Assembly: GCA_004322135.1 (NCBI GenBank)
Contig: SCSG01000003.1
Coordinates: 62,001 to 126,000 of the forward strand
DNA length: 64,000 nucleotides
Reading direction: 5' to 3'
Source: Burkholderiaceae bacterium
GTDB lineage: Bacteria > Pseudomonadota > Gammaproteobacteria > Burkholderiales > Burkholderiaceae_B
Below are positions 44,812-56,400 of this stretch, piece by piece. The notes under the pieces are model-generated. The model worked only from the letters and a program-made list of their open reading frames with translations. It was not told where the DNA came from and ran no database searches. The number at the start of each line of letters is the position of its first letter. Within the stretch, counting starts at the first letter, position 1. The position numbers were made by a program, and so were the translations under genes.

Positions 44812-45030
44812 TTAAGCGGATAGCAGGGTAAAAGCGTCGAGAATCTGTTTCGTGTTGAAAATGGCGCTCGGGTCTGCATCGGCAGAAAGCCGTGCTTGAG
44901 TCAGCGCGGGGTTAAAGCCGTATGTGAATCGTTGCGGGTCAGAAGGAGCGCCCGATTTATTGTTGGCGACAAGCCAACCCAGTGCCATGGCACCTTGAAA
45001 TCCGGCACTTTGGCCGCAACTATTGATCAT
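44812..45030 (-). pseudogene. 72-codon open frame, possibly the 3' remnant of a lost gene
   Basis: The frame runs from an ATG at 45030, directly preceded in frame by a TGA, to a TAG-type stop at 44812. It has no ribosome site. Its protein (ALGWLVANNKSGAPSDPQRF then TYGFNPALTQARLSAD...) reads like the C-terminus of a larger globular enzyme rather than random translation, ending IFNTKQILDAFTLLSA. I cannot name the parent family. The fragment sits between the LysR gene and clpB, where decay of a LysR-controlled gene would be plausible. It could also be a spurious frame. Confidence 0.35.
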
Positions 45031-45068
45031 TCAGGCTATAAAGCCTTCCATTTTTGAACGACACGACC

Positions 45069-47660
45069 ATGCGATTCGATAAATTGACAACCAAGTTTCA
45101 GCAGGCGATTGCCGATGCACAAAGTCTTGCTGTAAAACATGACAACCAGTATATAGAGCCCGTGCACGTCCTGGCTGCGCTGCTGGCCGACTCGGACAGC
45201 GGCACGAGCAGCCTTCTGGCACGCGCAGGCGTTGCCGTGAATCGGCTTGGGCCGGCGCTTAATTCTGCCATAGGGCGTTTGAGCCAAGTTCAGGGGGCCG
45301 AGGGCAACATTCAAGTTGGCCGGGACCTGCAGGCGGTGTTGTCCCGCACCGAGAAGGAAGCCACGAATCGTGGCGACACCTACATTGCCAGCGAACTCTT
45401 TCTATTGGCCTTGGCCGACGACAAGGGTGAGGCTGGGACTATTTTGCGTGAAGCGGGGCTCCAACGCAAGGCGCTGGAAGCCGCCGTCGACGCAGTGCGT
45501 GGTGGTGCGGCGGTATCCGACGCTGACGGCGAGTCCAATCGCGAGGCGTTATCCAAATACACGACCGACCTGACTGAGCGCGCCCGCCAGGGCAAGCTGG
45601 ACCCCGTCATAGGCCGCGATGACGAAATTCGTCGCACCATACAAATCCTGCAACGGCGCACCAAGAATAATCCCGTACTTATCGGCGAGCCGGGCGTGGG
45701 CAAAACGGCTATTGTCGAAGGATTGGCACAGCGTATTGTCAATAACGAAGTACCTGAAACTCTGAAGGGCAAGCGGGTGCTTGCGCTCGACCTGGCTTCG
45801 CTGGTGGCGGGCGCCAAGTTCCGTGGCGAATTCGAAGAACGCCTCAAGTCAGTGCTTAAGGAACTGGCGCATGATGAAGGCGGCATTATTGTGTTCATCG
45901 ACGAGTTGCACACCATGGTGGGCGCCGGCAAGGCCGAAGGCTCGATGGATGCCGGCAATATGCTCAAGCCTGCGCTGTCGCGCGGCGAGCTGCACTGCAT
46001 TGGCGCCACCACACTCGATGAATACCGCAAGTATATCGAGAAGGACGCCGCGTTGGAGCGTCGTTTCCAGAAGGTCTTGGTCAATGAACCCGACGTGGAA
46101 TCGACTATTGCCATTTTGCGCGGTTTGCAAGAGCGTTATGAACTGCACCATGGCGTAGCCATCACCGATCCGGCCATTGTGGCCGCAGCTGAGCTGTCCA
46201 ATCGCTATATCACCGACCGCTTCCTGCCCGACAAGGCCATTGACCTCATTGACGAGGCCGCAGCCCGCATCCGCATGGAAATCGATTCCAAGCCCGAGGT
46301 CATGGATAAGCTTGATCGGCGCATTATCCAGCTCAAGATCGAGCGCGAAGCCGTCAAGAAAGAAACCGACGATGCGTCGTTGCGTCGCCTGAAGGCCATT
46401 GAAGATGAGCTGGAAAGCCTGCAACGCGAGTACAACGACTACGAAGAGATTTGGAAAGCCGAGAAGGCGGCCGTGCAAGGTTCACAGTCCATCAAGGAAG
46501 AAATCGAACGCACACGTGCGGAGATGGCTACACTGCAGCGCAAAGGCCAGTTCGACAAATTGGCCGAACTGCAATACGGCAAGCTGCCCGAACTGGAAGG
46601 GCGCCTGAAGGCGGCCGAGGCCGGCACGCAAGGCGCGCCCGCCGACAAGCCGCATCTGCTGCGCACCGAGGTTGGCGTCGAAGAAATTGCCGAGGTGGTG
46701 GCGCGCGCCACGGGCATTCCTGTAGCAAAAATGATGCAAGGCGAGCGGGCCAAATTGCTGGGTATGGAAGATTTCCTGCACAAGCGCGTGGTGGGTCAGG
46801 ACGAAGCAGTCCGGTTGGTTTCCGACGCAATTCGCCGTTCACGCGCAGGGTTGTCCGACGCGTCCCGGCCGTATGGTTCCTTCTTGTTTCTGGGGCCCAC
46901 GGGTGTGGGCAAGACCGAGCTTACCAAGGCGCTGGCCAACTTCCTCTTCGATTCGGATGACCATATGGTACGTATCGACATGAGCGAGTTCATGGAGAAG
47001 CACTCCGTGTCGCGCCTTATCGGGGCGCCTCCGGGCTACGTTGGGTACGAAGAAGGTGGCTACTTGACTGAGGCCGTGCGCCGCAAGCCTTACAGCGTGA
47101 TTTTGCTGGACGAAATCGAGAAGGCGCACCCCGATGTATTCAACGTGCTGCTGCAGGTGCTGGACGACGGCCGTCTGACTGATGGCCAGGGGCGTACGGT
47201 GGATTTCCGGAATACGGTTATCGTCATGACGTCGAACCTTGGTTCGCAGCATATACAAAGCATGACGGATCAGCCTTACGAGGTGGTCAAGGAAGTAATT
47301 TGGGACGAACTCAAGACAGCCTTCCGGCCGGAGTTCCTGAATCGTATTGACGAGGTGGTGGTATTCCACGGGCTCGATGCCAAGCACATCGAAGCGATCG
47401 CACGCATTCAGGTGCAGCGTCTGGGCGAGCGCATGGCGCAGCAGGAAATGAGCCTGGAAGTCACTGATGCCGCAGTCGCTCAGCTGGCACGTGCAGGGTT
47501 CGATCCGGTGTTTGGTGCACGTCCGTTGAAGAGGGCCATCCAGCAGTACATCGAGAACCCGATTGCCCGCCTTATTCTCGAAGGTAAGTTCGGGCCCAAG
47601 GACGTGGTGCCAGTGGACTGGAAGAACGACAAGTTTGTTTTTTCCCGTACCCTGCAATAA
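45069..47660 (+). CDS. clpB: ATP-dependent protein disaggregase ClpB
   Basis: ClpB works with DnaK to rescue aggregated proteins after heat stress. The 863-residue hexameric AAA+ protein has the N-terminal ClpN repeat domain ([20 protein letters not shown]). NBD1 carries [13 protein letters not shown]. The middle coiled-coil domain covers about residues 410-525 ([20 protein letters not shown]). NBD2 carries [15 protein letters not shown], and the C-terminal D2-small domain ends [18 protein letters not shown] 45069 is used; an in-frame TTG five codons earlier is unlikely. I did not find a clear sigma-32 promoter in the short upstream region. A 13-bp stem ends the gene. Confidence 0.98.
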   Translation: MRFDKLTTKFQQAIADAQSLAVKHDNQYIEPVHVLAALLADSDSGTSSLLARAGVAVNRLGPALNSAIGRLSQVQGAEGNIQVGRDLQAVLSRTEKEATNRGDTYIASELFLLALADDKGEAGTILREAGLQRKALEAAVDAVRGGAAVSDADGESNREALSKYTTDLTERARQGKLDPVIGRDDEIRRTIQILQRRTKNNPVLIGEPGVGKTAIVEGLAQRIVNNEVPETLKGKRVLALDLASLVAGAKFRGEFEERLKSVLKELAHDEGGIIVFIDELHTMVGAGKAEGSMDAGNMLKPALSRGELHCIGATTLDEYRKYIEKDAALERRFQKVLVNEPDVESTIAILRGLQERYELHHGVAITDPAIVAAAELSNRYITDRFLPDKAIDLIDEAAARIRMEIDSKPEVMDKLDRRIIQLKIEREAVKKETDDASLRRLKAIEDELESLQREYNDYEEIWKAEKAAVQGSQSIKEEIERTRAEMATLQRKGQFDKLAELQYGKLPELEGRLKAAEAGTQGAPADKPHLLRTEVGVEEIAEVVARATGIPVAKMMQGERAKLLGMEDFLHKRVVGQDEAVRLVSDAIRRSRAGLSDASRPYGSFLFLGPTGVGKTELTKALANFLFDSDDHMVRIDMSEFMEKHSVSRLIGAPPGYVGYEEGGYLTEAVRRKPYSVILLDEIEKAHPDVFNVLLQVLDDGRLTDGQGRTVDFRNTVIVMTSNLGSQHIQSMTDQPYEVVKEVIWDELKTAFRPEFLNRIDEVVVFHGLDAKHIEAIARIQVQRLGERMAQQEMSLEVTDAAVAQLARAGFDPVFGARPLKRAIQQYIENPIARLILEGKFGPKDVVPVDWKNDKFVFSRTLQ

Positions 47661-47668
47661 GCATGACC

Positions 47669-47704
47669 GGGCGCCAGGGCACTACGGCGTTTGCCTTGGC
47701 GCCC
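47669..47704. terminator. 13-bp stem-loop between convergent clpB and a lysR gene
   Basis: The arms are GGGCGCCAGGGCA (47669-47681) and TGCCTTGGCGCCC (47692-47704), fully paired with one G-T pair, and the loop has 10 bases. It starts 8 bases after the clpB stop and extends into the 3' end of the convergent LysR gene. It is well placed as a two-way terminator although no T-run follows. Confidence 0.65.
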
Positions 47705-48608
47705 GCGGCAGCGGCATGTCCCGGAAGTGGTCGACGATGAATTGTCGCAGCCAGCAGTTGCCTGGCTCGCGATGGTAACGCCTGTGCCAATATTGACGGA
47801 CGCTGTACGAGTGAACTGGCACCGGAATTTTTAATGCCTTGATCCGACCGCCTGCCGCCAATGTCCGTCCAAGGCGTGCCGGAACGATAGCGAGCAGGTC
47901 AGTCGAGGCGATGATTTCGCCCATTCCCAGCAAAGATGAAACGCGTACCTTGATTGTGCGTTGTGCGCCCTGTTCTTCAAGAACCTTATCCAGAAGGGCG
48001 TATCCGGTGGCCGGGGCAACAAGCTCGGCGTAGCCTTCAGATAGAAATTGCTTTTTTGTCAGGGTCTTGTTGACGCGGGGATGGTCGAGTCTGGCTATGC
48101 AGACGTAGTGTTCGGTGAGCAGTCGCTGCTGGTAAAACCCCGTATTGAGCTCGGTGGCGAATCCTATCGCCAGATCCAGTTCGCCCGCTTCCAGCAGTTT
48201 GCCCGTTCCGGAGCTTAGTTCCACCGCTTCAATTTTCAAATTGGGCGCGTGCTTTTCAAGCAGTGCAATCAGCACGGGAAAGAGGGTCATTTGCGCGACG
48301 TGGGCCAGGCCCAGCCTGAAGGTTTTGTCGGAATCTCCAGGGCTGAAGTCGGCCAGGAGGCCATCGGGGTGGCTGAGCAGATCCAGCGCTATATTGATTT
48401 TTGGCCATAAGCTTTCCAGAAGCGGGGTTGGCTGCATCCCTTCGGATGTTCGCACAAACAGGGCGTCGCCAAAGTATTTTCTAAGGTGGCCAAGACGGAT
48501 GCTGATTGAAGGTTGACTCAGGCCCACGTGTTCGACAGCCGCAGTAATGCTCCGCGTCCGCTGTATTTCCTTCAGGATCTGGAAGTCCGCAAGTGCAAGG
48601 TTTGACAT
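47682..48608 (-). CDS. LysR-family regulator, probably of the gentisate dioxygenase gene
   Basis: This is a 308-residue LysR regulator. The winged helix begins LALADFQILKEIQRTRSITAAVEHVGLSQPS (order of helices), and the effector domain runs from about residue 95 (FRLGLAHVAQMTLFPVLIALLEK, YQQRLLTEHYVCIARLDHP). The style is that of the NodD/NagR-like group that controls aromatic catabolism. It is divergent from gentisate 1,2-dioxygenase across 139 bases that contain two dyads fitting LysR binding, so activation of that gene by an aromatic effector is the natural inference. Its last bases lie in the terminator stem shared with clpB. Confidence 0.88.
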   Translation of the reverse strand: MSNLALADFQILKEIQRTRSITAAVEHVGLSQPSISIRLGHLRKYFGDALFVRTSEGMQPTPLLESLWPKINIALDLLSHPDGLLADFSPGDSDKTFRLGLAHVAQMTLFPVLIALLEKHAPNLKIEAVELSSGTGKLLEAGELDLAIGFATELNTGFYQQRLLTEHYVCIARLDHPRVNKTLTKKQFLSEGYAELVAPATGYALLDKVLEEQGAQRTIKVRVSSLLGMGEIIASTDLLAIVPARLGRTLAAGGRIKALKIPVPVHSYSVRQYWHRRYHREPGNCWLRQFIVDHFRDMPLPRAPRQTP

Positions 48609-48634
48609 AAGCCCGCCGCATGGAAAAAGTCATT

Positions 48635-48675
48635 ATTGAAATCTACAATTTTTATTATAAACAATACTTTATTGT
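48635..48675. promoter_or_regulatory. LysR-type binding dyads between the regulator and gentisate dioxygenase
   Basis: ATTG-N7-CAAT (48635-48649) contains the classic LysR T-N11-A pattern, and ACAATA-CTT-TATTGT (48661-48675) is a second dyad 26 bases further on. Two sites spaced this way in a divergent gap fit the recognition and activation sites of LysR regulators. The stretch is markedly AT-rich. Confidence 0.55.
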
Positions 48676-48747
48676 GTAAATACGGCTCAAGGTCGAAACT
48701 GGTCTGGCGTTGGTAAAGCGCGTCTGAAACCCAGAAAGGATCAAGCC

Positions 48748-49797
48748 ATGAAATCGACACTACAGATGAAACGGACTGTGAGCGAACAACGACAGTCTTT
48801 TTACGAAGAAATCAATCGCGCAAACCTGGCCCCGTTGTGGGAGGTATTGCATGACGTTGTCACGCGCGAGCCCAAGACACCCTGTCTTCCCTATTTATGG
48901 AAATGGGCGGATATCTGGCCCTGGCTTTTGAAAGCGAGCGATCTGATCTCGACTCAGGAATCCATACGGCGCGTGTTGGTGCTGGAGAACCCTGGCCTGC
49001 GCGGCAAATCCAGCATTACTCACAGCCTGTATGGAGGGGTTCAGGTCATCATGCCAGGCGAGGTTGCGCCGTCGCATCGCCATTCGCAAACGGCCATGCG
49101 CTTTGTCCTGCAGGGCAAAGGGGCCTACACGACAGTGAGCGGACAGCGGGTCTCGATGAACGTCGGCGACTTCATCATCACGCCATCGTGGGTATTTCAT
49201 GACCACGGCAATCCTTCCGATGAACCTGTGGCTTGGCTGGACGGCCTGGATGTCGCGCTGGTGGAGTTGCTGGATGCCCAGTTTATGGAAGTGGACTCGG
49301 GCGAGCGTCAGGTCGTGCAGCATGCCGCAGACCTGGACCTTGCCCGCTTTGGCAATACCATGCTGCCTGTGGGGTATAAAAGTCATTCACGCACGTCGCC
49401 GTTGTTCTGGTATCCGTATGATCGCACTCGTGAAGCGCTCGAGACCATGAAGACCCAGGACGATCCGCACGAGTGCTGGGGGCACAAGCTTCAATACACG
49501 GATCCTTCGACGGGCGGCTGGGCAATGCCTACCATGGCAACATTCATGCAGCTTCTGCCAGTCGGATTCCGCGGGGCTGTCTACCGCTCCACGGATTCGA
49601 CGGTTTATGCCGTAGTTGAGGGGGAAGGCCGATGCCACGTCGGCGGTCAGACCCTTGCGTTCGGACCTAAAGACGTTTTTGTGTGCCCATCCTGGATGCC
49701 CTATCGCCTGGAGGCCACCACGGAAACCGTTTTGTTCAGCTATTCCGACCGTCCAGCACAACAGGCACTCGACCTGTGGCGAGAACAGATAGGGTAG
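48748..49797 (+). CDS. Gentisate 1,2-dioxygenase
   Basis: The enzyme opens the ring of gentisate (2,5-dihydroxybenzoate) to maleylpyruvate using Fe(II). The 349-residue bicupin protein has the N-terminal cupin ligands in PSHRHSQTAMRFVLQG (His110 and His112) and WVFHDHGN (His151), with IMPGEVAPSHRH and YAVVEGEGRCHVGG marking the two cupin barrels. ATG 48748 is preceded by AAAGGATC. The usual partners, maleylpyruvate isomerase and fumarylpyruvate hydrolase, are not here; the next gene is queH on the other strand. It is therefore a solitary ring-cleavage gene with its own regulator. Confidence 0.92.
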   Translation: MKSTLQMKRTVSEQRQSFYEEINRANLAPLWEVLHDVVTREPKTPCLPYLWKWADIWPWLLKASDLISTQESIRRVLVLENPGLRGKSSITHSLYGGVQVIMPGEVAPSHRHSQTAMRFVLQGKGAYTTVSGQRVSMNVGDFIITPSWVFHDHGNPSDEPVAWLDGLDVALVELLDAQFMEVDSGERQVVQHAADLDLARFGNTMLPVGYKSHSRTSPLFWYPYDRTREALETMKTQDDPHECWGHKLQYTDPSTGGWAMPTMATFMQLLPVGFRGAVYRSTDSTVYAVVEGEGRCHVGGQTLAFGPKDVFVCPSWMPYRLEATTETVLFSYSDRPAQQALDLWREQIG

Positions 49798-49813
49798 GTG
49801 TCGTGAGGCCTAC

Positions 49814-50476
49814 TCAGGCTTTGGCATCATCTTTGCCGTAGTACTTGACACCTATCCTGACGGCTTCGCGCCCGCCTTCGCGGCGGCGCCGATTTGTATC
49901 GCGCAACGAAAAGATGCAGCCACAATATTCCTGCTGATAAAACTCTTCGCGTTTGCTGATCTCGATCATGCGTGCCGAACCGCCGCCTTTGCGCCAGTTG
50001 TAGTCCCAATAGATCATGCCCGGATACCGCGCTGCCGCACGCGTGCCCGAGGCATTGATCTGGTTCATGTCCTTCCAGCGCGAGATGCCCAGCGAACTGG
50101 TAATGGAGTCGAACCCATGCTCGTAGGCGTAAAGCGCCGTGCGTTCGAAGCGCATGTCGAAGCAAAGCGTGCAGCGCGCACCACGTTCGGGCTCGTTTTC
50201 GAAGCCTTTGACACGTTCGAACCATTTGTCGCGGTCGTAATCGGCATCGATGAACTCGATGTTGTGCTTCTGGGCAAACCGGACATTTTCTTCCTTGCGG
50301 ATTTCGTATTCGCGCTTTGGGTGGATGTTCGGGTTGTAGAAAAAGATGGAGTAATCGATGCCTGAGGCAGCCATGGCTTCCATGACTTCGCCAGAGCAGG
50401 GCGCGCAACACGAGTGCAGCAATATTTTCTTGTGCGGCTCGGGCAGACTTAAGGTGGGGCGTTGGTATTCAGGCAT
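49814..50476 (-). CDS. queH: Epoxyqueuosine reductase QueH
   Basis: QueH carries out the last step of queuosine synthesis, reducing epoxyqueuosine in tRNA, and is a non-homologous replacement for the cobalamin enzyme QueG. The 220-residue protein (former DUF208) has the cysteine clusters [10 protein letters not shown] (Cys23, Cys24, Cys27), RCTLCFDMR and YCGCIFS that bind the Fe-S cluster and metal. It also has [18 protein letters not shown]. It is convergent with the gentisate dioxygenase gene, with 16 bases between the stops, and is encoded just downstream of glnE. Confidence 0.93.
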   Translation of the reverse strand: MPEYQRPTLSLPEPHKKILLHSCCAPCSGEVMEAMAASGIDYSIFFYNPNIHPKREYEIRKEENVRFAQKHNIEFIDADYDRDKWFERVKGFENEPERGARCTLCFDMRFERTALYAYEHGFDSITSSLGISRWKDMNQINASGTRAAARYPGMIYWDYNWRKGGGSARMIEISKREEFYQQEYCGCIFSLRDTNRRRREGGREAVRIGVKYYGKDDAKA

Positions 50477-50502
50477 AGCAGTTATTTTAATCCTTGACCG
50501 AC

Positions 50503-53358
50503 TTATTCGGAATCTCCGATGACGAGGTTCCAGAGCGCGCTGACGGCCTGGCGCTGGGGGAGGAACTGGTCAGGTGCGATCCGCGCCTTTTCTGCGCCCT
50601 GCAGGCGCAGCGCGTGCTGGGTCTTGCGAAAGAGACGATAGGCGTCAGCGCACCGCTCGGCAAGCGGCGCAGGAATAAGTTGTGCCTGCGCCGCCAGTCT
50701 CAATAGCGCGATATTACCCAGGTTGTCCAGCAGTTCCGGTTGTGCTGCCGCATGGCATAGAACCAGATATTGAATGGTGAACTCAACGTCCACCATTCCG
50801 CCGCGGTCGTGTTTCAAGTCGAAGTTGCCCGAATGGTTGGGGTGGCCCGCGCCGATTCTGGCGCGCATGGCGCGTACTTCCTGTTTGAGTCTGGCCGGGT
50901 CGCGCGGCATGAGCAGTACCTTGCGCCGTATCACTTCGAAGCGGGCACCCACCTGCGCATCGCCTGCGGCGAAGCGGGCGCGCGTGATGGCCTGGTGCTC
51001 CCAAGCCCAGGCGTGCGACATCTGATACTGCGCGAAGGCATCCACTGAAGTAGCCAGCACACCAGCGTCGCCGTCCGGTCGCAACCGCAAATCTATTTCG
51101 TACAGCCGTCCCGATGAGGTCATGGTGGAAAGCCATGAACTCATGCGCTGCACCAGCCGTGCATAGATTTCTGCGGCGTCGCTGCGTGGGTCATCGTAAA
51201 GGAAAACCAGGTCCAGATCCGAGGCGTAGCCCAGTTCCTTGCCGCCCAGTTTGCCGTAGGCGATGACGGCGAAGCGTGAGAGCGCCGGGCTTTCGTGCTG
51301 GAGCTTCTTTGGCTGGACCAGCGGCCACACCCGATGGATGGTTTCGGCCAGCAGCATATCCGCCAGCGCTGAAAGTTGATCGGCCAGTTTCTCGACACTA
51401 AGCTCACCCGCAAGGTCTTGTGCCAGCAGCTGGAAGCTGATCTGGCGCTGCTGGTCCCGCATGAGGTTCATCTGCTGCTCGACGTCGGGCTGGCCACCCG
51501 GCAGTACGCAGGCATTCATTTCCTGGTGCAGGTGTTGCGCCAGTTGTGTGAAGTCCGGCGCCGCCATCAGTGAACGCCATTCAATCAGGCTATCCAGCAA
51601 AAGCGGGAATTGGCGCAGGTATTGCGAAGCCCACGGGCTCGACCCAACGATGCGCGATACACGTGCCAATGTTTCCGGGTATTCGGCCAGTAGCGCAAGA
51701 TAGGCGCTGCGCTGCGCGATCTGTTCGATAAGGTCAAGCAAGCGGATCGCCGTCTGTTCCGGGTAGTCGGTTTTGGTTGCCGCGCTCATGGCGGCTGGCA
51801 GCAATGCGTCCAGACGCTTGCGGCTGGTCGTTGACAAGCTGCGGATGCGGTGGCTGTCGAGCATGGATTCCACGCGCTGGTTCAGCATGTTGGCGTGCTC
51901 GCCGAACTGTTGCTGGATCTGATCGCTCAGGTCGGCATAGTCGGGTGCTGTGGTGCTGCCACCCTGGCTGTTGTGGTGATGACTGGTGGCGTCGCCGACT
52001 GCTTCATTGCTGCGGCCTGCACGGTGTTCGCGGCTTTCACGCGGGCTGCCATTGTCGCCGTCTGTTTCGCCCATACCCGCAATGCGGAACGCCTCGCGGA
52101 AAGTCTGATTGACGAAGGCGCGGTGGGTAGCCAGCGCACTTTCGAATTCGTCCGGGGTCATGCCCATGGCCAGTGCCAGGTTGTCGCGTTGCTGCGGATC
52201 GTGGGGCAGCAGGTGGGTTTGCTCGTCCTCGCGGTATTGCAACATGTGTTCGGTGCGCCGAAGAAAAATGTAGGCGGCCTCCAGCTGCTTTGCGATTTCG
52301 GGTGCGACCACGCCGGCGGCTACCTGTTTGCGCAGGGCCGCGAGCAAGTTGCGTTGCTGCAGCGATGGCATGCGTCCACCGCGTATGAGCTGGGTCAGTT
52401 GCACCACGAATTCGACTTCGCGAATACCCCCATCACCCAGCTTGATGTTGTGTGTGGTGTCGATGCCGTTGCGCGCCGTGGCGCGCCGCAGCCAGTCCTG
52501 GCGAATGCGTTCGCGCAGCGCGCGCATTGCCGATAGAGAGTCGAAATCGAAATATTTGCGATAAACGAACGGGATGCGCAAGGTCTCCAGCTGTGCTATC
52601 TGGCTATCAGGATCGCTATCCGCGCGTGATCTGCATGGAATGGGCCTGGCCTTAAGCCAGGCGTAACGCTCCCATTCGCGTCCTTGCGTGATCAGATAAT
52701 TTTCCAGTGCTTCCAGGCTCCAGGCCAGTGGCCCCGAATCGCCGTCGGGGCGCAGACGCAGGTCAGTGCGAAACACGTGACCATTGGCGTCAAGTTCTGA
52801 AAGCACCGGCATCATGTGCTGAGTCACGCGGCCATAGAACTCGTGATGGCTGATCTTGCGCCGTCCAGTGGTTTCGCCTTCCTCGCCGTACAGCATGATC
52901 AGATCGATGTCGGAAGACACATTCAGTTCTTTGCCGCCCAGCTTGCCCATGCCTATGATCAGCATCTCCTGCGGCTTTCCGGTGGCTGGATCCAGCGGCA
53001 TGCCGTGAGTTTCGGCAAGATCGGCTACCACGCTTTTGTAAGCTCGGGCAATGGCCAGGTCAGCGAACAGGCTCATGGCCGAGACCACCTCCCGCAATGG
53101 GGCCTGCCCATTGATATCGCGCACCAGTAGCGTGAAGAATATTCGGCTGCGCACTTGACGCAGCAGGCGTCGAGTGTCGTCAACGGATAAAGGTAGTGTG
53201 GAAGGCTGCTCGTCCAGCCACCTGCGGATGGCGGTGGCGTTGACGGGTTTGGCGCTTGCTTTGATGAGCCATTGCTCAAACTCGGTGTTTCCGACAATTT
53301 TCCGACGCAACGCGCCGGACCAGCGCAAGGCTCGCTCCAAAGGGGAAGTGTGAGGCAT
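50503..53358 (-). CDS. glnE: Bifunctional glutamine synthetase adenylyltransferase / adenylyl-removing enzyme
   Basis: GlnE adds or removes AMP on glutamine synthetase in response to PII and glutamine. The 951-residue protein has two nucleotidyltransferase domains with G-x-G-K-L-G-G-K-E-L motifs: [21 protein letters not shown] in the N-terminal removase half and [21 protein letters not shown] in the C-terminal transferase half. Each is followed by LRPDGD. Between them (about residues 430-485) is an unusual hydrophilic linker rich in Ser, His, Gly and Asp ([19 protein letters not shown]). ATG 53358 gives the normal start; the frame is open to 53433. Confidence 0.95.
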   Translation of the reverse strand: MPHTSPLERALRWSGALRRKIVGNTEFEQWLIKASAKPVNATAIRRWLDEQPSTLPLSVDDTRRLLRQVRSRIFFTLLVRDINGQAPLREVVSAMSLFADLAIARAYKSVVADLAETHGMPLDPATGKPQEMLIIGMGKLGGKELNVSSDIDLIMLYGEEGETTGRRKISHHEFYGRVTQHMMPVLSELDANGHVFRTDLRLRPDGDSGPLAWSLEALENYLITQGREWERYAWLKARPIPCRSRADSDPDSQIAQLETLRIPFVYRKYFDFDSLSAMRALRERIRQDWLRRATARNGIDTTHNIKLGDGGIREVEFVVQLTQLIRGGRMPSLQQRNLLAALRKQVAAGVVAPEIAKQLEAAYIFLRRTEHMLQYREDEQTHLLPHDPQQRDNLALAMGMTPDEFESALATHRAFVNQTFREAFRIAGMGETDGDNGSPRESREHRAGRSNEAVGDATSHHHNSQGGSTTAPDYADLSDQIQQQFGEHANMLNQRVESMLDSHRIRSLSTTSRKRLDALLPAAMSAATKTDYPEQTAIRLLDLIEQIAQRSAYLALLAEYPETLARVSRIVGSSPWASQYLRQFPLLLDSLIEWRSLMAAPDFTQLAQHLHQEMNACVLPGGQPDVEQQMNLMRDQQRQISFQLLAQDLAGELSVEKLADQLSALADMLLAETIHRVWPLVQPKKLQHESPALSRFAVIAYGKLGGKELGYASDLDLVFLYDDPRSDAAEIYARLVQRMSSWLSTMTSSGRLYEIDLRLRPDGDAGVLATSVDAFAQYQMSHAWAWEHQAITRARFAAGDAQVGARFEVIRRKVLLMPRDPARLKQEVRAMRARIGAGHPNHSGNFDLKHDRGGMVDVEFTIQYLVLCHAAAQPELLDNLGNIALLRLAAQAQLIPAPLAERCADAYRLFRKTQHALRLQGAEKARIAPDQFLPQRQAVSALWNLVIGDSE

Positions 53359-53461
53359 AATGTTTACATATAGTGACGACGGGTAGCGCGATTTCAGGTA
53401 TAAGTCTCGGTACAAGCCGTAAAGGTACCGCAATTATTAATGTTCTGGCTAATTTCAACCT

Positions 53462-56400
53462 GTGCTGCAACCAACCATCTACGTGCGCCTGCTGCTCCGA
53501 ATCATCCTGATCGTATATTTTCTTGCGGCGGTGCTGTTTTTGGGGGCCCGTTACTGGGTGCTGCCGAATATAGACCATTGGCGACCACAAATTGCTCAGC
53601 AGTTGTCTCAGGCGGTAGGCGCGCAGGTTACCCTGGGTCCCATTACCGCAAGCTGGTCCGGGCTGAATCCCAGCCTGCAGATCAATGATATTGATTTCAC
53701 CGACCACCGTCAGCGTCGGGTTCTGCATTTGCCGCAATTACGGGCGGTTTTAAGCTGGCGCAGTCTTTTTTCCCCGACACTTCAGTTCGTCCTCCTTGAA
53801 GCACGGGGTCTGACGATTCGCGTACGTCAGGACAGACACCATAAGTTGCGACTGCTGGGCCAGTCGTTTGACTTGTCTCAGGCGGCGGGCACGGAAGGGG
53901 CTAGCTGGGATATCTTGCCCTGGTTGCTGCATCAGCGGCATGTTGCACTGCGCGATGCTGTGATCGAGTGGGTGGATGACACCCGTTCTGCACCGCCGCT
54001 TGTTCTTAGCCAGGTCAATATGGCCATTCAGGGGGGGTCGGATACACCCCGCCTGTTCCTGCGTGCAGTGCCGCCCAGCGGTTTGGGCAAGGCGTTTGAA
54101 CTGCGTGGCCAATTCCAGTTGGACAGCCAGTCAGCTCCCACCCTGCGCGGCGTGCATGGAGAATTGTACGTGCACGTGGACGACATGATCCCTGCGGGTT
54201 GGAGCCCGTGGCTGGATTTGCCTCTTGGCGTAGAGTCGGGCCGGGCGTCGGCGCAGTGGTGGTTGACGATCCGCGACGGGCAGGCTGACGCCTTCACGCT
54301 TACCGCCAACGTGCAACACGCAAAGTGGCGGGCAGATTCCGATGTAGTTGTGCAGGCGGAATCGGCCAGTATGTACGTAAGCGGCAAAGTGGCCGATTAT
54401 GAGCGGCTTTACGCCGCAGTGACAGGCAAGTCGCCAGTGCAGGCCGCTGCAGCGGTACAACCTCTATCCTTGGCTGCACCCGTCCCGACCTCGCCCTTGC
54501 TGGAAGGAGCTCAGCCAGCACAAGGCACGTCGCTGCCGCAGCCCCAGTCGCGGCCGGACACGCCGCCCTTGCAGGGCGTGCAGCCGCAGCCGTCGCTGCA
54601 GGCGCAAGCTCCGCCGGGTGGATCTACCGGTACAACGTCCGATGTTAACGTGGCAATCAGGGCCAAGGGCGTGGAAGTGCGGGCGAGTGACGTGTTCACT
54701 TCGTCGCTGGGTTTCGACCAGATTGCCGTGCGTGCGGGGCTTAGCCTGTACGATGGTCGGGACTTGCGTGTTTCCCTCGCGCGCGCCCATCTGGTCAGTC
54801 CCGACATGGACGTACAGTTGCATGGCACGTGGCGGCAGGGTGGCTCCGGAGTGGCAGGGGTAGCGGATCTCACTGGGCGTTTCAAGCGTGCGTCCATGGC
54901 CGCGATCGGCAAGTATATGCCCAATACGGTGAATCAGGATGCGCGTGAATGGCTGGCCAAGGGCCTGGTAGCGGGCCAGATTGAAAACGCCGACGTAGTG
55001 ATCAAGGGTGACTTGGAAGACTTCCCTTGGGAAAAAGAAAGTGCTGATACTGATTTTCTGATTACCGGCGATTATACAGGTGGCGTCATCGATTACCTGC
55101 CAGCCGAAGGCACTCGAAAAGCGTGGCCAAAGTTGACGGACATGCGCGGCAAGGTGTCGTTGCATCGGGTAGATTTGCGTGTCGTGGCCGACGAGGCTCG
55201 CGTGTGGCCCACCACGAAGGCGCCCATCGAGTTACGCAACCTGTGTGCCCAGATTCCCAATATCGATAACGGTTCGGTGCTGACCGTTCAGGGTGATTCC
55301 ATGGCTGGCGCCCAGACCTATCTGGCGCTGGCCGGTAATTCGCCATTGGGCAAGATGCTGGATGGCCAGCTTGACGAGGCTACTGCGCAAGGCAACTGGG
55401 AGGTTCCCCTGTGGCTGAGGGTTCCGCTGTTACACAGTGACAATACCACCGTGGCTGGCGCCGTTCGGTTCACCGGTGGCACATTTCGGTTGATGCCTGG
55501 GGTCCCCATCTTGAGCGCAGTGAACGGTTCGCTCCTGTTTTCCGATGTCGGAGTCAGTGTCCAAAGTCTGAGGGCAAAGTTTCTGGGAGGCGCCGTGGCG
55601 TTTACGGGGGGGGTTGGCGGCAAAGGCAACGGGTTGCACATGCACGGCGACGCCACCGCAGAGGCGTTGGCACAATACGTGGATTTGAAGGGCATGAAGC
55701 GGCTGGGCGGTGTACTGCCTTATGAACTGATGTGGCAACACACCAAGCATGGTGGTTCTGTGTTCACCCTGGATTCGACATTGAAGGGACTCAGTCTGGA
55801 TCTTCCCGTGCCGTGGGGCAAGGATGCTGGTCAGGAGCTGCCTCTGAAGGCTCGTTGGGGCCAGGCCGGCAAAAATGACCACACAACACTAAGCATTGAA
55901 TTCGGCTCGAAGATAAACGCCATATTTATGCATCAGCGGGGAAGCAAGAAGGGACCGTATTTTTATGCCGGCAGCCTGGCAATCGACAGGAAGGCAGATT
56001 TGCCGATATCCGGCATGAATATTGATGCGCAGTTTGCGTTCGCCGATATGGATGCCTGGGAAGCGGTGGCGGACGATTTTTCGCAGACGTTGTCTGGTAA
56101 GGCCTTCAAGCCCTCACGCCCGCTGTTGCCGTCACTGCGGCAGTTGCGTTTGCAGGCGCGGCAGTTGCGCTATAAGGGACTGACGCTGGATTCAGCGACG
56201 CTCACGGCCGCGCAGCCTGCGCCCGATCGCTGGCGCGTTGACATCGATTCGCAGCAGACTGTGGGGACCGTATTGTGGAACGAAGGTGTCGGCAAAGCCC
56301 CGGGTAACGTAGACGCGCGTTTCAAGCGCCTGGCGCTTGGCTCGGCTGACAAAGCTGTCGTCAACCCCGATGAGTCGAAGCCTGATGACACGGAGACGTT

